From Bacteroidales bacterium (GTDB taxonomy: Bacteria; Bacteroidota; Bacteroidia; Bacteroidales; P3), in NCBI GenBank assembly GCA_016296345.1, contig JAEDJL010000010.1:1-47428 (forward strand): DNA of 47,428 nt, given 5' to 3'. The notes beneath the pieces were generated by a model. It ran no database searches. It had not been told where the DNA came from and saw only the letters and a program-made list of their open reading frames with translations. Position numbers and translations under genes: made by a program. Shown in pieces: positions 24,180-32,211 of this stretch (the first letter of the stretch is position 1; each line of letters begins with the position of its first letter).

Positions 24180-25367
24180 ATGAAACAACTACGTTCTAAA
24201 TTAGCTCGGTATCAAGAACCGCAAAGGGTAAAAGCCTTGGGCGTTTATCCATATTTCAGACCTATTGAAAGCGAACAAAATACCGAAGTGATAATGCATG
24301 GAAAAAGGGTATTGATGTTTGGTTCTAATAGTTATTTAGGCTTGACCAATCACCCCAAAATCAAGCAGGCAAGTATTGAAGCGATAAAAAAATACGGTAC
24401 AGGCTGTGCCGGTTCGCCTTTTCTCAACGGAACGTTGGATATTCACATCGAATTGGAAGAAAAACTTGCCGATTTTGTCGGAAAAGAGAAAGCAATAGTT
24501 TATTCGACAGGCTTTCACACCAACATAGGAGTAATACCTACGATTGTGGGAAGGGGAGATTATATCATAGGAGACGAACTTAACCATGCTTCAATAGTGG
24601 AAGGACGCCGTCTTTCGTTTGCTTCTTATCTCAAATACAAGCATAACGACATGGAGTCTTTGGAAACCGTACTAAAAAAGATACCTTACGAGAGTACAAA
24701 GTTGATTGTAATGGACGGAGTGTTCTCTATGGAGGGTGATGTTGCCAAGTTGCCCGAAATAGTTGCCCTTGCAGACAAATATAACGCCTCTGTGTATGTT
24801 GATGAAGCCCACAGCTTGGGAGTTTTCGGTCAAGAGGGACGCGGAATATGTAATCATTTTGGTTTAACCGACCGAGTTGATTTGATAATGGGAACATTCA
24901 GCAAGTCGCTTGCAACAATCGGTGGTTTTATTGCAACAGATGCCGAAACGATTAACTTTTTGAAGCACCATTCTCGCTCATATATTTTCTCGGCTTCAAT
25001 TTCTCCTGCGGCAACTGCAAGTGTTATTGCAGCATTGGACGTAATCAAGCAAGAGCCTGAGCGAATTAAAAATCTCTGGGAGATAACTAACTATTCTCTT
25101 TCGGCGTTCAGAAGTCTCGGATTTGAGATTGGACACACTCAAACGCCGATAATACCTTTGTATATAAGGGATATGGAAAAGACATTCGTCATTACACAAG
25201 AGCTTTATGAGCAGGGAGTGTTTGTCAATCCTGTAATTCCTCCTGCTTGTTCGCCTGATGATACTCTGATTCGTTTTTCTCTCATGGCAACTCACACAAA
25301 GGCTCAGGTAGATGAGGCTGTCGAAAAACTGACTGCCACATTCAAAAAGCATGGAATAATAAGATAG
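24180..25367 (+). CDS. spt: Serine palmitoyltransferase (sphingolipid synthesis)
   Basis: PLP-dependent alpha-oxoamine synthase (395 aa) that condenses serine with a long-chain acyl thioester to 3-ketosphinganine. Key sites are GSNSYLGL, STGFHTNIG, the stacking histidine in DELNHASIVEG, the PLP-ring aspartate in VDEAHSLGVFG, and the PLP lysine in MGTFSKSLATIGG (near residue 242). Sequence alone fits KBL or 8-amino-7-oxononanoate synthase too. The next two genes, bCerS- and CerR-like, make sphingolipid synthesis by far the best reading. It starts 21 bp after deoC. Confidence 0.88.
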   Translation: MKQLRSKLARYQEPQRVKALGVYPYFRPIESEQNTEVIMHGKRVLMFGSNSYLGLTNHPKIKQASIEAIKKYGTGCAGSPFLNGTLDIHIELEEKLADFVGKEKAIVYSTGFHTNIGVIPTIVGRGDYIIGDELNHASIVEGRRLSFASYLKYKHNDMESLETVLKKIPYESTKLIVMDGVFSMEGDVAKLPEIVALADKYNASVYVDEAHSLGVFGQEGRGICNHFGLTDRVDLIMGTFSKSLATIGGFIATDAETINFLKHHSRSYIFSASISPAATASVIAALDVIKQEPERIKNLWEITNYSLSAFRSLGFEIGHTQTPIIPLYIRDMEKTFVITQELYEQGVFVNPVIPPACSPDDTLIRFSLMATHTKAQVDEAVEKLTATFKKHGIIR

Positions 25368-25386
25368 AAGTACATTATTTGAAACG

Positions 25387-26514
25387 ATGAGTGAAATAAC
25401 AATTAAAGAAATATCTGCAAAGAGAGATTTCAGAGAGTTTTTGAAGTTTCCGTACGATTTGTTCAAAGATGACAAAATGTGGGTGCCGCCTTTGATAACG
25501 GATGAGAAGACTACGTTTGACAAAAAGAAAAATCCTGCTTTGGAGTTTTGCGACTACAAAATCTTCATGGCATACCGAGACGGCAAAGCCGCAGGCCGCA
25601 TTGTGGGAATAATAAATCACAAATCCAATCAGATTTGGAAAGAGAGCAGAGTGAGATTTGGCTGGTTTGACTTTGTGAATGACACCGATGTTTGCAAGGC
25701 TTTGCTCGATGCTGTTGCAGCTTGGGGAAAGCAAAATGGCATGAATGAGATTGTAGGTCCTATGGGATTTACCGATATGGACAAAGAAGGAATGATGATT
25801 GAGGGTTTTGATGTCGATTGTCCTATGGCTTGCTATTACAATCCTTCGTATTATCCTGTCTGCATGGAGAAATTGTCCTACAAAAAGGAGGTTGATTGGA
25901 TTCAATACCAAATTCCTGCAAACCAACCGGTGCCTGACAAGGTTCATCGTATCAATGAAATGATTAAAAACAAGTATGAACTCAAAGTTGTTGAGGGTTT
26001 GAGTGCAAAGCAAATGGCAAAACGCTACGGCACAAAGCTCTTTGACACCATCAATGAGGCTTTTGCAGACTTGTTTGGCTACGTTCCCCTAAACGAAAAG
26101 CAAAAGAAATTCTACATCAATCAGTATTTTCCTTTCCTCGACAAGCGTCTTATTTGTTTGGTTGTAGATAATAACGATGAGGTTGTGGCTTTCGGAGTGT
26201 CGATGCCGTCTTTGAGCAATGCTTTACGCAAGTGTAAGGGCAGACTTTTCCCATTTGGCTGGGTTTATCTTTTGAAGGCTTTGAAGAATTTCGAGAACAT
26301 AGACCTTTACCTCAACGGAGTAAAACCTCAATGGCAGAACAAGGGAGTGCATTCTATCTATTATGCCGAAATGAATAAGCGATATATCAAGCTCGGTTCA
26401 AAAATGGCAATCGCAAATCCTCAGTTGGAAACCAATCAGGCTGCAAACATTTGGGAAAAATACGACAGTCGTATTGCAATAAGAAGAAGGGCTTACATTA
26501 AAACGATAGAATAG
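25387..26514 (+). CDS. GNAT-like N-acyltransferase, probable bacterial ceramide synthase
   Basis: A 375-aa GNAT-fold protein of the long type found beside spt in Bacteroidota. It has an N-terminal GNAT half (GKAAGRIVGIINHKSN and GMNEIVGPMGFTDMDKEGMM) and a second acyltransferase-like half (ICLVVDNNDEVVAFGVSMPS, then NKGVHSIYYAEM). The Caulobacter ceramide synthase bCerS is likewise a GNAT-family protein encoded near spt. By position and fold this is the expected enzyme for N-acylating 3-ketosphinganine. Proof of substrate is lacking. It lies 19 bp after spt and 4 bp before cerR. Confidence 0.75.
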   Translation: MSEITIKEISAKRDFREFLKFPYDLFKDDKMWVPPLITDEKTTFDKKKNPALEFCDYKIFMAYRDGKAAGRIVGIINHKSNQIWKESRVRFGWFDFVNDTDVCKALLDAVAAWGKQNGMNEIVGPMGFTDMDKEGMMIEGFDVDCPMACYYNPSYYPVCMEKLSYKKEVDWIQYQIPANQPVPDKVHRINEMIKNKYELKVVEGLSAKQMAKRYGTKLFDTINEAFADLFGYVPLNEKQKKFYINQYFPFLDKRLICLVVDNNDEVVAFGVSMPSLSNALRKCKGRLFPFGWVYLLKALKNFENIDLYLNGVKPQWQNKGVHSIYYAEMNKRYIKLGSKMAIANPQLETNQAANIWEKYDSRIAIRRRAYIKTIE

Positions 26515-26518
26515 AGAT

Positions 26519-27502
26519 ATGAAAAAGGTTTTGGTAACGGGAGCAAGCGGATTTATCGGCAGCACTCTTATTGACAGATTGCTATCTTTGGGAAACTACG
26601 AAGTGTATGCAGGAGTGAGGGCAAAATCGAGCCGAAAATATTTGCAGGATAGTCGTATCAAATTCATTGATGTTGCATTCTCCGACCCGACTGCCCTAAA
26701 ACAACAGCTGGATAGAGAACAATTTGATTGCGTTTTTCATCTTGCAGGTTTGACAAAGGCAAAACGTCCCGAAGATTTTGACAATGTCAATTTCAATCTT
26801 ACAAAAAATCTTGCAGATGCAATAAATCCGCAAACAACCAAGCTGATTTTCCTTTCTTCTTTTGCTGCTCACGGTCCGGGAGAGGAAGTTAATTTCTCAA
26901 AAGCAAAGGTTAGCGACGAGAATAAGCCAAACACTGCATACGGTCGCTCAAAACTCAAAGCAGAAGAGTACATCAATACCAACTTTAAGGGCAAATACGT
27001 CATTCTTCGCCCCACAGGCGTCTATGGTCCACGTGAAACAGATTATTTTGTCTTCTTCCAAACCATTGATAATCACATAGAACCGTACCTTGGCTTCGTT
27101 CCGCAACATCTGACTTTCATTTACTCGAAAGATTTGGTCGAGGTGTGCATCAAAGCCTTCGAAAGCGATATTTCAGGCAAGACTTACTTTGTCAGCGATG
27201 GCAAGATGTACTTGGATTCTGAGTATGCTGCAATCTCGAAGCAGGTTTTGAACAAGAAAACTCTCAAATTGAAGTTTCCTCTCTTCATTGTCAGATGGAT
27301 TTCCTGCTTCTTGGACGCTTTTGGCGGGCTTATCGGCAAGCAATTCACCCTCAACAAAGACAAATACTCCATTTTGGCTGCAAGAAATTGGGATTGCGAC
27401 ATAGAAGACCTCAAAAGAGATTTGCAATTTGAGCCTCAATACGACTTGCAAAGGGGAGTGGAGGAGACGATAGCTTGGTACAAGAAAGAAAAATGGCTCT
27501 GA
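26519..27502 (+). CDS. cerR: NAD(P)-dependent epimerase/reductase, probable CerR ceramide reductase
   Basis: Extended short-chain dehydrogenase (327 aa). The Rossmann motif TGASGFIGS begins at residue 7 and the catalytic YxxxK appears as YGRSK near residue 141. The family is that of CerR, which reduces the 3-oxo group of oxidised ceramide after Spt and bCerS have acted. Position as third gene of the spt unit supports this role; a general nucleotide-sugar epimerase is the alternative. A near-perfect parS-like site (27025-27040) lies inside the coding sequence at YGPRET. Confidence 0.78.
   Translation: MKKVLVTGASGFIGSTLIDRLLSLGNYEVYAGVRAKSSRKYLQDSRIKFIDVAFSDPTALKQQLDREQFDCVFHLAGLTKAKRPEDFDNVNFNLTKNLADAINPQTTKLIFLSSFAAHGPGEEVNFSKAKVSDENKPNTAYGRSKLKAEEYINTNFKGKYVILRPTGVYGPRETDYFVFFQTIDNHIEPYLGFVPQHLTFIYSKDLVEVCIKAFESDISGKTYFVSDGKMYLDSEYAAISKQVLNKKTLKLKFPLFIVRWISCFLDAFGGLIGKQFTLNKDKYSILAARNWDCDIEDLKRDLQFEPQYDLQRGVEETIAWYKKEKWL
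27025..27040 (+). promoter_or_regulatory. parS-like site inside cerR (15/16)
   Basis: TGGTCCACGTGAAACA differs from TGTTNCACGTGAAACA only at the third position. It lies 5.6 kb right of the candidate origin. parS sites are often within genes near the origin, and the core CACGTGAAACA occurs only here and at 17930 in this window. Confidence 0.65.
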
Positions 27503-27560
27503 AATGCCCCAAAAATTTTGATTTGAACCGAACTTTACGGACTTTGGATTGTATCATTAT

Positions 27561-28070
27561 ATGAAAAAGAAATTCAAACCTTGCTTTTGTGCAAAGGCAG
27601 TGAAGATTTGTTTTCTTGCTGCTTTGAGTTTAATTGTGATTTGTGCCTCGGGCTGCGGAAAGTCCGAGCTGTCGGACAAACAAAAAGATGATACAAAAAT
27701 GGGAATAGTACATTTGAGCCAATCGGGCTTTGAACAAATGTTCGGAAGCTACGACTTTCAAAATCAAACCTTCACTCGCTCGGGAGAAAAGCCCGCAATA
27801 GTCGATTTTTATGCCTCATGGTGCGGTCCTTGCAAGATGTTGTCGCCTGTTTTGGAAGAGTTGGCAGCCGAATACAAGGACAAAATCAACATTTACAAGG
27901 TAGATGTAGATGCAGAGCAAAACTTGGCTGCAATGCTTTCAATTCGCAGCGTGCCTACACTGCTTTTCATCACCACAAAAGGGGAAGTGAGAGTTCTCAG
28001 AGGAGCAGTTCCGAAGTACGAATTGACAAAATTGACAGACAGCTTCCTCTTGTCAAATTCCCAAGAGTAA
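27561..28070 (+). CDS. Thioredoxin-fold lipoprotein
   Basis: A 169-aa protein with a lipoprotein signal: a basic N-terminus, a hydrophobic core and the lipobox ICASGC (Cys near residue 34). A thioredoxin domain follows with the active site WCGPC and the cis-proline motif RSVPTLLF. It probably works as a membrane-anchored periplasmic thiol-disulfide oxidoreductase. ATG 27561 is used rather than a TTG four codons earlier. It is 58 bp after cerR and may be a separate transcript; an intrinsic terminator follows. Confidence 0.9.
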   Translation: MKKKFKPCFCAKAVKICFLAALSLIVICASGCGKSELSDKQKDDTKMGIVHLSQSGFEQMFGSYDFQNQTFTRSGEKPAIVDFYASWCGPCKMLSPVLEELAAEYKDKINIYKVDVDAEQNLAAMLSIRSVPTLLFITTKGEVRVLRGAVPKYELTKLTDSFLLSNSQE

Positions 28071-28098
28071 AAACTCCTATTTTCAACCGCCAAATTAT

Positions 28099-28120
28099 GC
28101 TGCAAACTTGCAGCTTTTTT
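28099..28120 (+). terminator. Intrinsic terminator of the thioredoxin gene
   Basis: GCTGCAAACTTGCAGC folds into a short GC-containing hairpin followed directly by six T (28115-28120), 29 bp after the stop codon at 28070. Array A3 begins 27 bp further on. Confidence 0.8.
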
Positions 28121-28146
28121 GTTTGTAAACCTCTATTCCACAGCGT

Positions 28147-28273
28147 GATAATAGGATTATCAAAAATTTTTTGGCTTGATAATCCTATTATCACGCCAAG
28201 ATAATACCATTATCTTCGCAAGATAATACCATTATCACGCCAAGATAATCCGATTATCAAGCCGTGATAATGA
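28147..28273 (-). repeat. Family A array A3, inverted orientation
   Basis: GATAATnnnATTATC units start at 28147, 28178, 28200, 28222 and 28244, with a half-site at 28266. Steps are 31 and then 22,22,22,22: the mirror of A1 and A2. The 16-nt tract AAAAATTTTTTGGCTT fills the 31-bp step. Read on the minus strand, centres are CGG, GGT, GGT, AGG, then CCT past the tract. It lies between the convergent thioredoxin and yqeY genes. Confidence 0.93.
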
Positions 28274-28295
28274 ATTGAAGTGAGGTTTTGGCAAA

Positions 28296-28330
28296 ATAAA
28301 ACGGCGATTTGTTTTGCCAAACCGCCGAAA
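28296..28330. repeat. Family B fragment B7 next to array A3
   Basis: Two imperfect family B units, AAAACGGCGATTTG and CAAACCGCCG, about 20 bp apart. They lie between array A3 and the 3' end of yqeY. This is the only place where both repeat families clearly adjoin. Confidence 0.5.
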
Positions 28331-28354
28331 ATAGTTCGCTTTTGCCTCAAAATT

Positions 28355-28801
28355 CTATCCCAAAAGCTCTTTGACCATTGTCGAAACCAATTTGTTGTCG
28401 GCTCTTCCTGCAAAAGCCTTCTGTGCCGCACCCATTACTTTGCCCATATCTTTCATCGAGCTTGCTCCTGTTTGCTCTATGATTTGTCGAAGTGCCGATT
28501 TAATCTCCTCCTCGCTCATCTGCTCGGGAAGATATGCCTCTATGACCGATTGTTGAAAGCTTTCTTCCTCATAAAGGTCCATTCTGTTTTGTTCTTTGAA
28601 CAACTGAGCCGATTCTTTTCTTTGTTTCACCAATTTTTGCAGGCACGCAATCTCTTGTTCTTCACTAATCGGAGCTGCCGAACCATTGGTTTTCAAAAGC
28701 AGAATGGCAGATTTGACCGCTCTGAGGGCATCTAATTTTCTTTTTTCCTTTGATAGCATTGCCGATTTGATGTCGGCGTTGATTTTTTCTTCCAATGACA
28801 T
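28355..28801 (-). CDS. YqeY family protein (GatB/YqeY domain)
   Basis: A 148-aa stand-alone GatB/YqeY domain protein. The family resembles the tail of the GatB amidotransferase subunit and is thought to bind tRNA, but its role is not settled. Recognisable parts are LRAVKSAILL near the N-terminus, the central YLPEQMSEEEI and the C-terminal MGKVMGAAQKAFAGRAD. It is the last gene of the lepA operon, 28 bp after the ATP-binding protein gene. Confidence 0.92.
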   Translation of the reverse strand: MSLEEKINADIKSAMLSKEKRKLDALRAVKSAILLLKTNGSAAPISEEQEIACLQKLVKQRKESAQLFKEQNRMDLYEEESFQQSVIEAYLPEQMSEEEIKSALRQIIEQTGASSMKDMGKVMGAAQKAFAGRADNKLVSTMVKELLG

Positions 28802-28829
28802 AACTCTTATGTGTTTTTATGTTGTTGTG

Positions 28830-29378
28830 TTAATGATTTTCTGACTGTATTCGAGCAAGATTTTCTTCCACTTCTTGTCTTATTGCCATAAGTTCACGGC
28901 TTGTGAGGGGAAAAGTTGCATCTATTTTTTGCATTTGCTCCGAAGAATCGAACAAAAAGCTGCCGCAGTCGGTCGAATGTCGATAAACTATCCTCACATC
29001 GGGATTTGACACAACTATTGCGACCACCTGAGCCATGTTCCCCAACGGTTGGCGGTCGATATGGCTGTAACGATAGCTCAATTTGACCGTTGTTCCCTTG
29101 TTTTCCACGCTTTCTATCGACAAACTGCCCTCACAGCGTTCCGCACTCTGCTTTGCAAGAGCCAAACCCAAGCCGAAATGCCTTTCTTTCCGCCTTGTGG
29201 AGCAACAATCCGTCGCTTTGAGGAGCTTTTTTCGGCTCATTCCGCAACCATTGTCCGCAATCGTTATATCAAGACTGTCTTTCTCCCTGCTTTCTTCAAC
29301 CGACAGGCTCACAACACTTGCATCTGCTTCTATGCTGTTTGCAATCAAATCCAAAATGTGAGAAGACAACTCTTTCAT
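28830..29378 (-). CDS. Histidine-kinase-like ATP-binding protein
   Basis: A 182-aa protein with a GHKL ATPase fold: N box ELSSHILDLIANSIEA (residues 3-18), G1 box DITIADNGCGM, and G2 box FGLGLALAKQ. There is no histidine phospho-acceptor domain. Its C-terminal part contains KGTTVKLSYRYSHIDRQPLG. In anaerobes this protein type and DRTGG proteins often sit beside [FeFe]-hydrogenase genes; none is present here. It overlaps the DRTGG gene by 4 bp (ATGA), so the two are coupled. Role unknown. Confidence 0.82.
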   Translation of the reverse strand: MKELSSHILDLIANSIEADASVVSLSVEESREKDSLDITIADNGCGMSRKKLLKATDCCSTRRKERHFGLGLALAKQSAERCEGSLSIESVENKGTTVKLSYRYSHIDRQPLGNMAQVVAIVVSNPDVRIVYRHSTDCGSFLFDSSEQMQKIDATFPLTSRELMAIRQEVEENLARIQSENH

Positions 29379-29707
29379 TTGATAAAATCGTGAATTGCAA
29401 TGGAGGAATTGAATGTGTCAAGCGACGATTGAAAGACCGCAATCCCCTCTTTGCAACAAAGTCTCAGCATATCTTCGCTTGCAACCGCACTCTTTGCAAG
29501 AACAATGCAGGCAATTTTTGCCATGGAAGCCACAGCTGCCACGTTTTTGTGGCTTTGAACGGTAATCCACACGCTGTTTTCCTCTGCACAAGAGAGAACA
29601 TCGCTCAGCAAATCGCCGCAATAAATGCCCGAAAGCTCTTTTGTTTGCGACAAATCCGTGGTCAGCAACTTCAAACAAGGCAGTTCTGCAAGTTCGGAAG
29701 CCTTCAT
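29375..29707 (-). CDS. DRTGG-domain protein
   Basis: A small (110 aa) stand-alone DRTGG-like domain with the pattern SGIYCGDLLSDVLS, then WITVQSHKNVAAVASM, as in short DRTGG proteins of anaerobes. The domain is thought to sense or bind a ligand and is also found in phosphotransacetylases and CBS proteins. It is coupled by overlap to the ATP-binding protein downstream and lies 17 bp after the next gene upstream, within the lepA operon. Confidence 0.78.
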   Translation of the reverse strand: MKASELAELPCLKLLTTDLSQTKELSGIYCGDLLSDVLSCAEENSVWITVQSHKNVAAVASMAKIACIVLAKSAVASEDMLRLCCKEGIAVFQSSLDTFNSSIAIHDFIK

Positions 29708-29724
29708 CTTGCTGTCCTTTCGGC

Positions 29725-30261
29725 TTATTGAAACCTCTTTTGTATCTCTTCTTTCAAGAAATCCTGAGCCAGTTCAATCTGACTTTCCTTTCCTGCAAGC
29801 ATTTCAAACAATCTGCCTGCAAAAGCGGTGGGAGAGAGGCTTTCTCCTTCTTTTGCCTGAATGGAATTGATAGTATTTATCATGTCCTCTTTGGCATTTT
29901 TGATGTAAACCCACGCTTGTGAGGAAATATAGAGCTGTTGGGAAAGGTTATGCTCAAATTCGTCTCTTATATTTTGAATCATGACGTCTTTTAGCAACTG
30001 TGTACTCATCTGAGGCTGATAACAACGCAACACAAGGTTGTTCGGCGTCATTCTTTCCAAGAAAAGCACCAAGCGTTCGTAGGCTTGCAGTTGTATGGGG
30101 GTAACAACTTTTCTCACTTCGCTCTCTTGGATTTTCTGTATTTCGAGAATGGTTTTCTTTTGTTCGTTTTCGATGAATTTTTTTGTTGTCTCGCTGCTGT
30201 AAAACTCCTTTACGATGACAACCAAAGCCAATATGGCAACAATGATTACTGATACTGTCAT
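29725..30261 (-). CDS. Membrane-anchored protein of unknown function (Bacteroidota-type)
   Basis: A 178-aa protein with one N-terminal membrane helix (about 2-19), a charged coiled-coil-like stretch (about 20-50), then a helical domain with RLVLFLERMTPNNLVLRC and LLKDVMIQNIRDEFEHN. I associate this pattern with an uncharacterised Bacteroidota family (possibly DUF7935) but cannot confirm the number. It sits between lepA (23 bp) and the DRTGG gene (17 bp), so it is cotranscribed. Confidence 0.72.
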   Translation of the reverse strand: MTVSVIIVAILALVVIVKEFYSSETTKKFIENEQKKTILEIQKIQESEVRKVVTPIQLQAYERLVLFLERMTPNNLVLRCYQPQMSTQLLKDVMIQNIRDEFEHNLSQQLYISSQAWVYIKNAKEDMINTINSIQAKEGESLSPTAFAGRLFEMLAGKESQIELAQDFLKEEIQKRFQ

Positions 30262-30284
30262 TTCCTTTCTATGTTTTTTGGTTT

Positions 30285-32072
30285 TTAATCGAGTTTCAAA
30301 ACGGCAAGGAAAGCCGATTGAGGAACTTCAACACTGCCTACCTGTCTCATTCTTTTCTTGCCTTCTTTTTGTTTTTCCAACAATTTACGCTTTCGAGAGA
30401 TGTCTCCGCCGTAACATTTTGCAGTTACGTCTTTTCTTACAGCCTTTACGGTTTCGCGAGCAATGATTTTTGAGCCTATGGCTGCCTGAATTGCTATGTC
30501 GAATTGCTGTCTTGGTATGAGTTCTTTGAGCTTTTCGCACATTCTTCTGCCAAGCGGATAGGCGTTGTCGAAGTGTGTGAGTGTCGAAAGGGCATCTACT
30601 GGGTCTCCGTTGAGCAAAATTTCCAACTTTACGAGCTTTGAGCGTTGAAAAGTCGAAGGGTGGTAGTCAAAAGAGGCGTATCCTTTCGATATAGATTTGA
30701 GTTTGTCATAAAAATCGAACACAACTTCACCCAAAGGAAGCTCAAAAGTTATTTCGGCTCGGTCTGTCGAAAGGTAATGTTGGTTTTTCAACACTCCTCT
30801 TTTCTCGATACAGAGCGTTATAACCGGACCTATGAAGTCTGTTTTGGTGATTATCGATGCCGAAATGTAGGGTTCTTCTATGTAATCGATATAATTTGGT
30901 TCGGGAAGCCCCGAAGGGTTATATACATCGACGATTTCGCCCTTTGTTGTATGCACTTTGTAGTTTACATTGGGAACCGTGGTGATTACATCCATGTTAA
31001 ACTCTCGTGTAAGCCGCTCTTGGACTATTTCCATGTGCAACAGTCCCAAAAATCCGCAGCGAAAACCAAATCCCAAGGCGAGTGAGCTTTCGGGTTCGAA
31101 GGTTAGCGAGGCGTCATTGAGCTGTAATTTCTCTATACAGCTGCGAAGCTCTTCATAATCGTCCGAATCCACAGGATAAATTCCTGCAAAGACCATGGGT
31201 TTTACGTTTTCAAATCCTTCAATCGCCTTTTCGCAAGGGTTGATTGCCGAAGTGATTGTGTCTCCCACCTTTACTTCACTCGAAGTCTTTATTCCCGAAA
31301 TGATATATCCCACTTCGCCGCAGGAAAGCTTGTTTTGCGGAATGAGTTTCAGCCCCAATACTCCTATTTCGTCGGCAGAATATTCTTTTCCCGTATTGAC
31401 AAATTTGACCTTGTCGCCCTTTTTCAACTCTCCGTTCATTATTCGGAAGTAGGAAATTATCCCTCTGAAAGAATTAAACACCGAATCGAACACCAAGGCT
31501 TGCAAAGGTGCGTCGGCATCTCCCTTCGGAGCGGGAATGTCTCTGATAATTCTCTCCAATATGGTTTCTATTCCCAAGCCTGTTTTGCCGCTTGCAGGGA
31601 TTACATCTTCGGGTTTGCAACCTATAAGCTCGACAATCTGGTCTGTAACTTCTTCGGGCATTGCGTTCGGCAAGTCCATTTTGTTCAAAACGGGGATTAT
31701 CTCCAAGTCGTTGTCGATTGCCTGATAGAGATTGGAGATTGTCTGAGCCTGAATGCCCTGAGTGGCATCTACAATCAACAAAGCTCCCTCGCAGGCTGCA
31801 ATCGAACGAGAAACTTCGTAAGAAAAATCGACATGACCCGGGGTATCTATCAAGTTTAAGTGGTATTCTTCGCCCTCATATTGGTATTTCATCTGAATGG
31901 CATGGCTTTTGATTGTGATGCCTCTTTCTTTTTCCAAGTCCATATCGTCCAAAACCTGTGCTTCCATGTCTCTTTGGGATACGGTATTGGTAAATTCCAA
32001 CAATCTGTCAGCCAAAGTACTCTTTCCGTGGTCGATATGTGCGATTATACAGAAGTTTCTTATATTTTTCAT
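30285..32072 (-). CDS. lepA: Translation elongation factor 4
   Basis: Ribosome-bound GTPase EF-4 (595 aa). G1 is AHIDHGKSTLADRLL at residues 11-25, G3 is DTPGHVDF and G4 is NKMDLPNA. The EF-4-specific C-terminal domain follows, with GCFLG-like GFRCGFLGLLHMEI and the ending MRQVGSVEVPQSAFLAVLKL. Full length. It is the first gene of lepA-DUF-DRTGG-ATPase-yqeY, with promoter box TACCTTTG at 32119-32126. Confidence 0.97.
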   Translation of the reverse strand: MKNIRNFCIIAHIDHGKSTLADRLLEFTNTVSQRDMEAQVLDDMDLEKERGITIKSHAIQMKYQYEGEEYHLNLIDTPGHVDFSYEVSRSIAACEGALLIVDATQGIQAQTISNLYQAIDNDLEIIPVLNKMDLPNAMPEEVTDQIVELIGCKPEDVIPASGKTGLGIETILERIIRDIPAPKGDADAPLQALVFDSVFNSFRGIISYFRIMNGELKKGDKVKFVNTGKEYSADEIGVLGLKLIPQNKLSCGEVGYIISGIKTSSEVKVGDTITSAINPCEKAIEGFENVKPMVFAGIYPVDSDDYEELRSCIEKLQLNDASLTFEPESSLALGFGFRCGFLGLLHMEIVQERLTREFNMDVITTVPNVNYKVHTTKGEIVDVYNPSGLPEPNYIDYIEEPYISASIITKTDFIGPVITLCIEKRGVLKNQHYLSTDRAEITFELPLGEVVFDFYDKLKSISKGYASFDYHPSTFQRSKLVKLEILLNGDPVDALSTLTHFDNAYPLGRRMCEKLKELIPRQQFDIAIQAAIGSKIIARETVKAVRKDVTAKCYGGDISRKRKLLEKQKEGKKRMRQVGSVEVPQSAFLAVLKLD

Positions 32073-32118
32073 AACGTCAGCAGGGTTGCCAAATACTGTT
32101 TTTAATGTCTATATCGTG

Positions 32119-32126
32119 CAAAGGTA
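32119..32126 (-). promoter_or_regulatory. Candidate -7 box of the lepA operon
   Basis: TACCTTTG on the minus strand matches TAnnTTTG, about 47 bp before the lepA start. A TTG lies 16 bp upstream, slightly close for the -33 element. Confidence 0.5.
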
Positions 32127-32141
32127 CGAAAAAAATGAGAA

Positions 32142-32195
32142 AACAAGCCGAAAGCACCCCTGTGCGGGAGAAAAAACTCTCATTCGGCTTCCATA
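32142..32195 (-). terminator. Possible terminator between the DUF6078-like gene and lepA
   Basis: On the minus strand, after the stop at 32212, GCCGAA and TTCGGC enclose a smaller GCAC/GTGC stem, followed by a T-rich stretch. The stem is interrupted, so the call is weak. Confidence 0.35.
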
Positions 32196-32211
32196 AATCT
32201 GAACCAAATCT

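Noticed and set aside
24180..25367. Assignment as 8-amino-7-oxononanoate synthase or glycine C-acetyltransferase
   Set aside because: No biotin or threonine-degradation genes are adjacent, while bCerS- and CerR-like genes follow directly.
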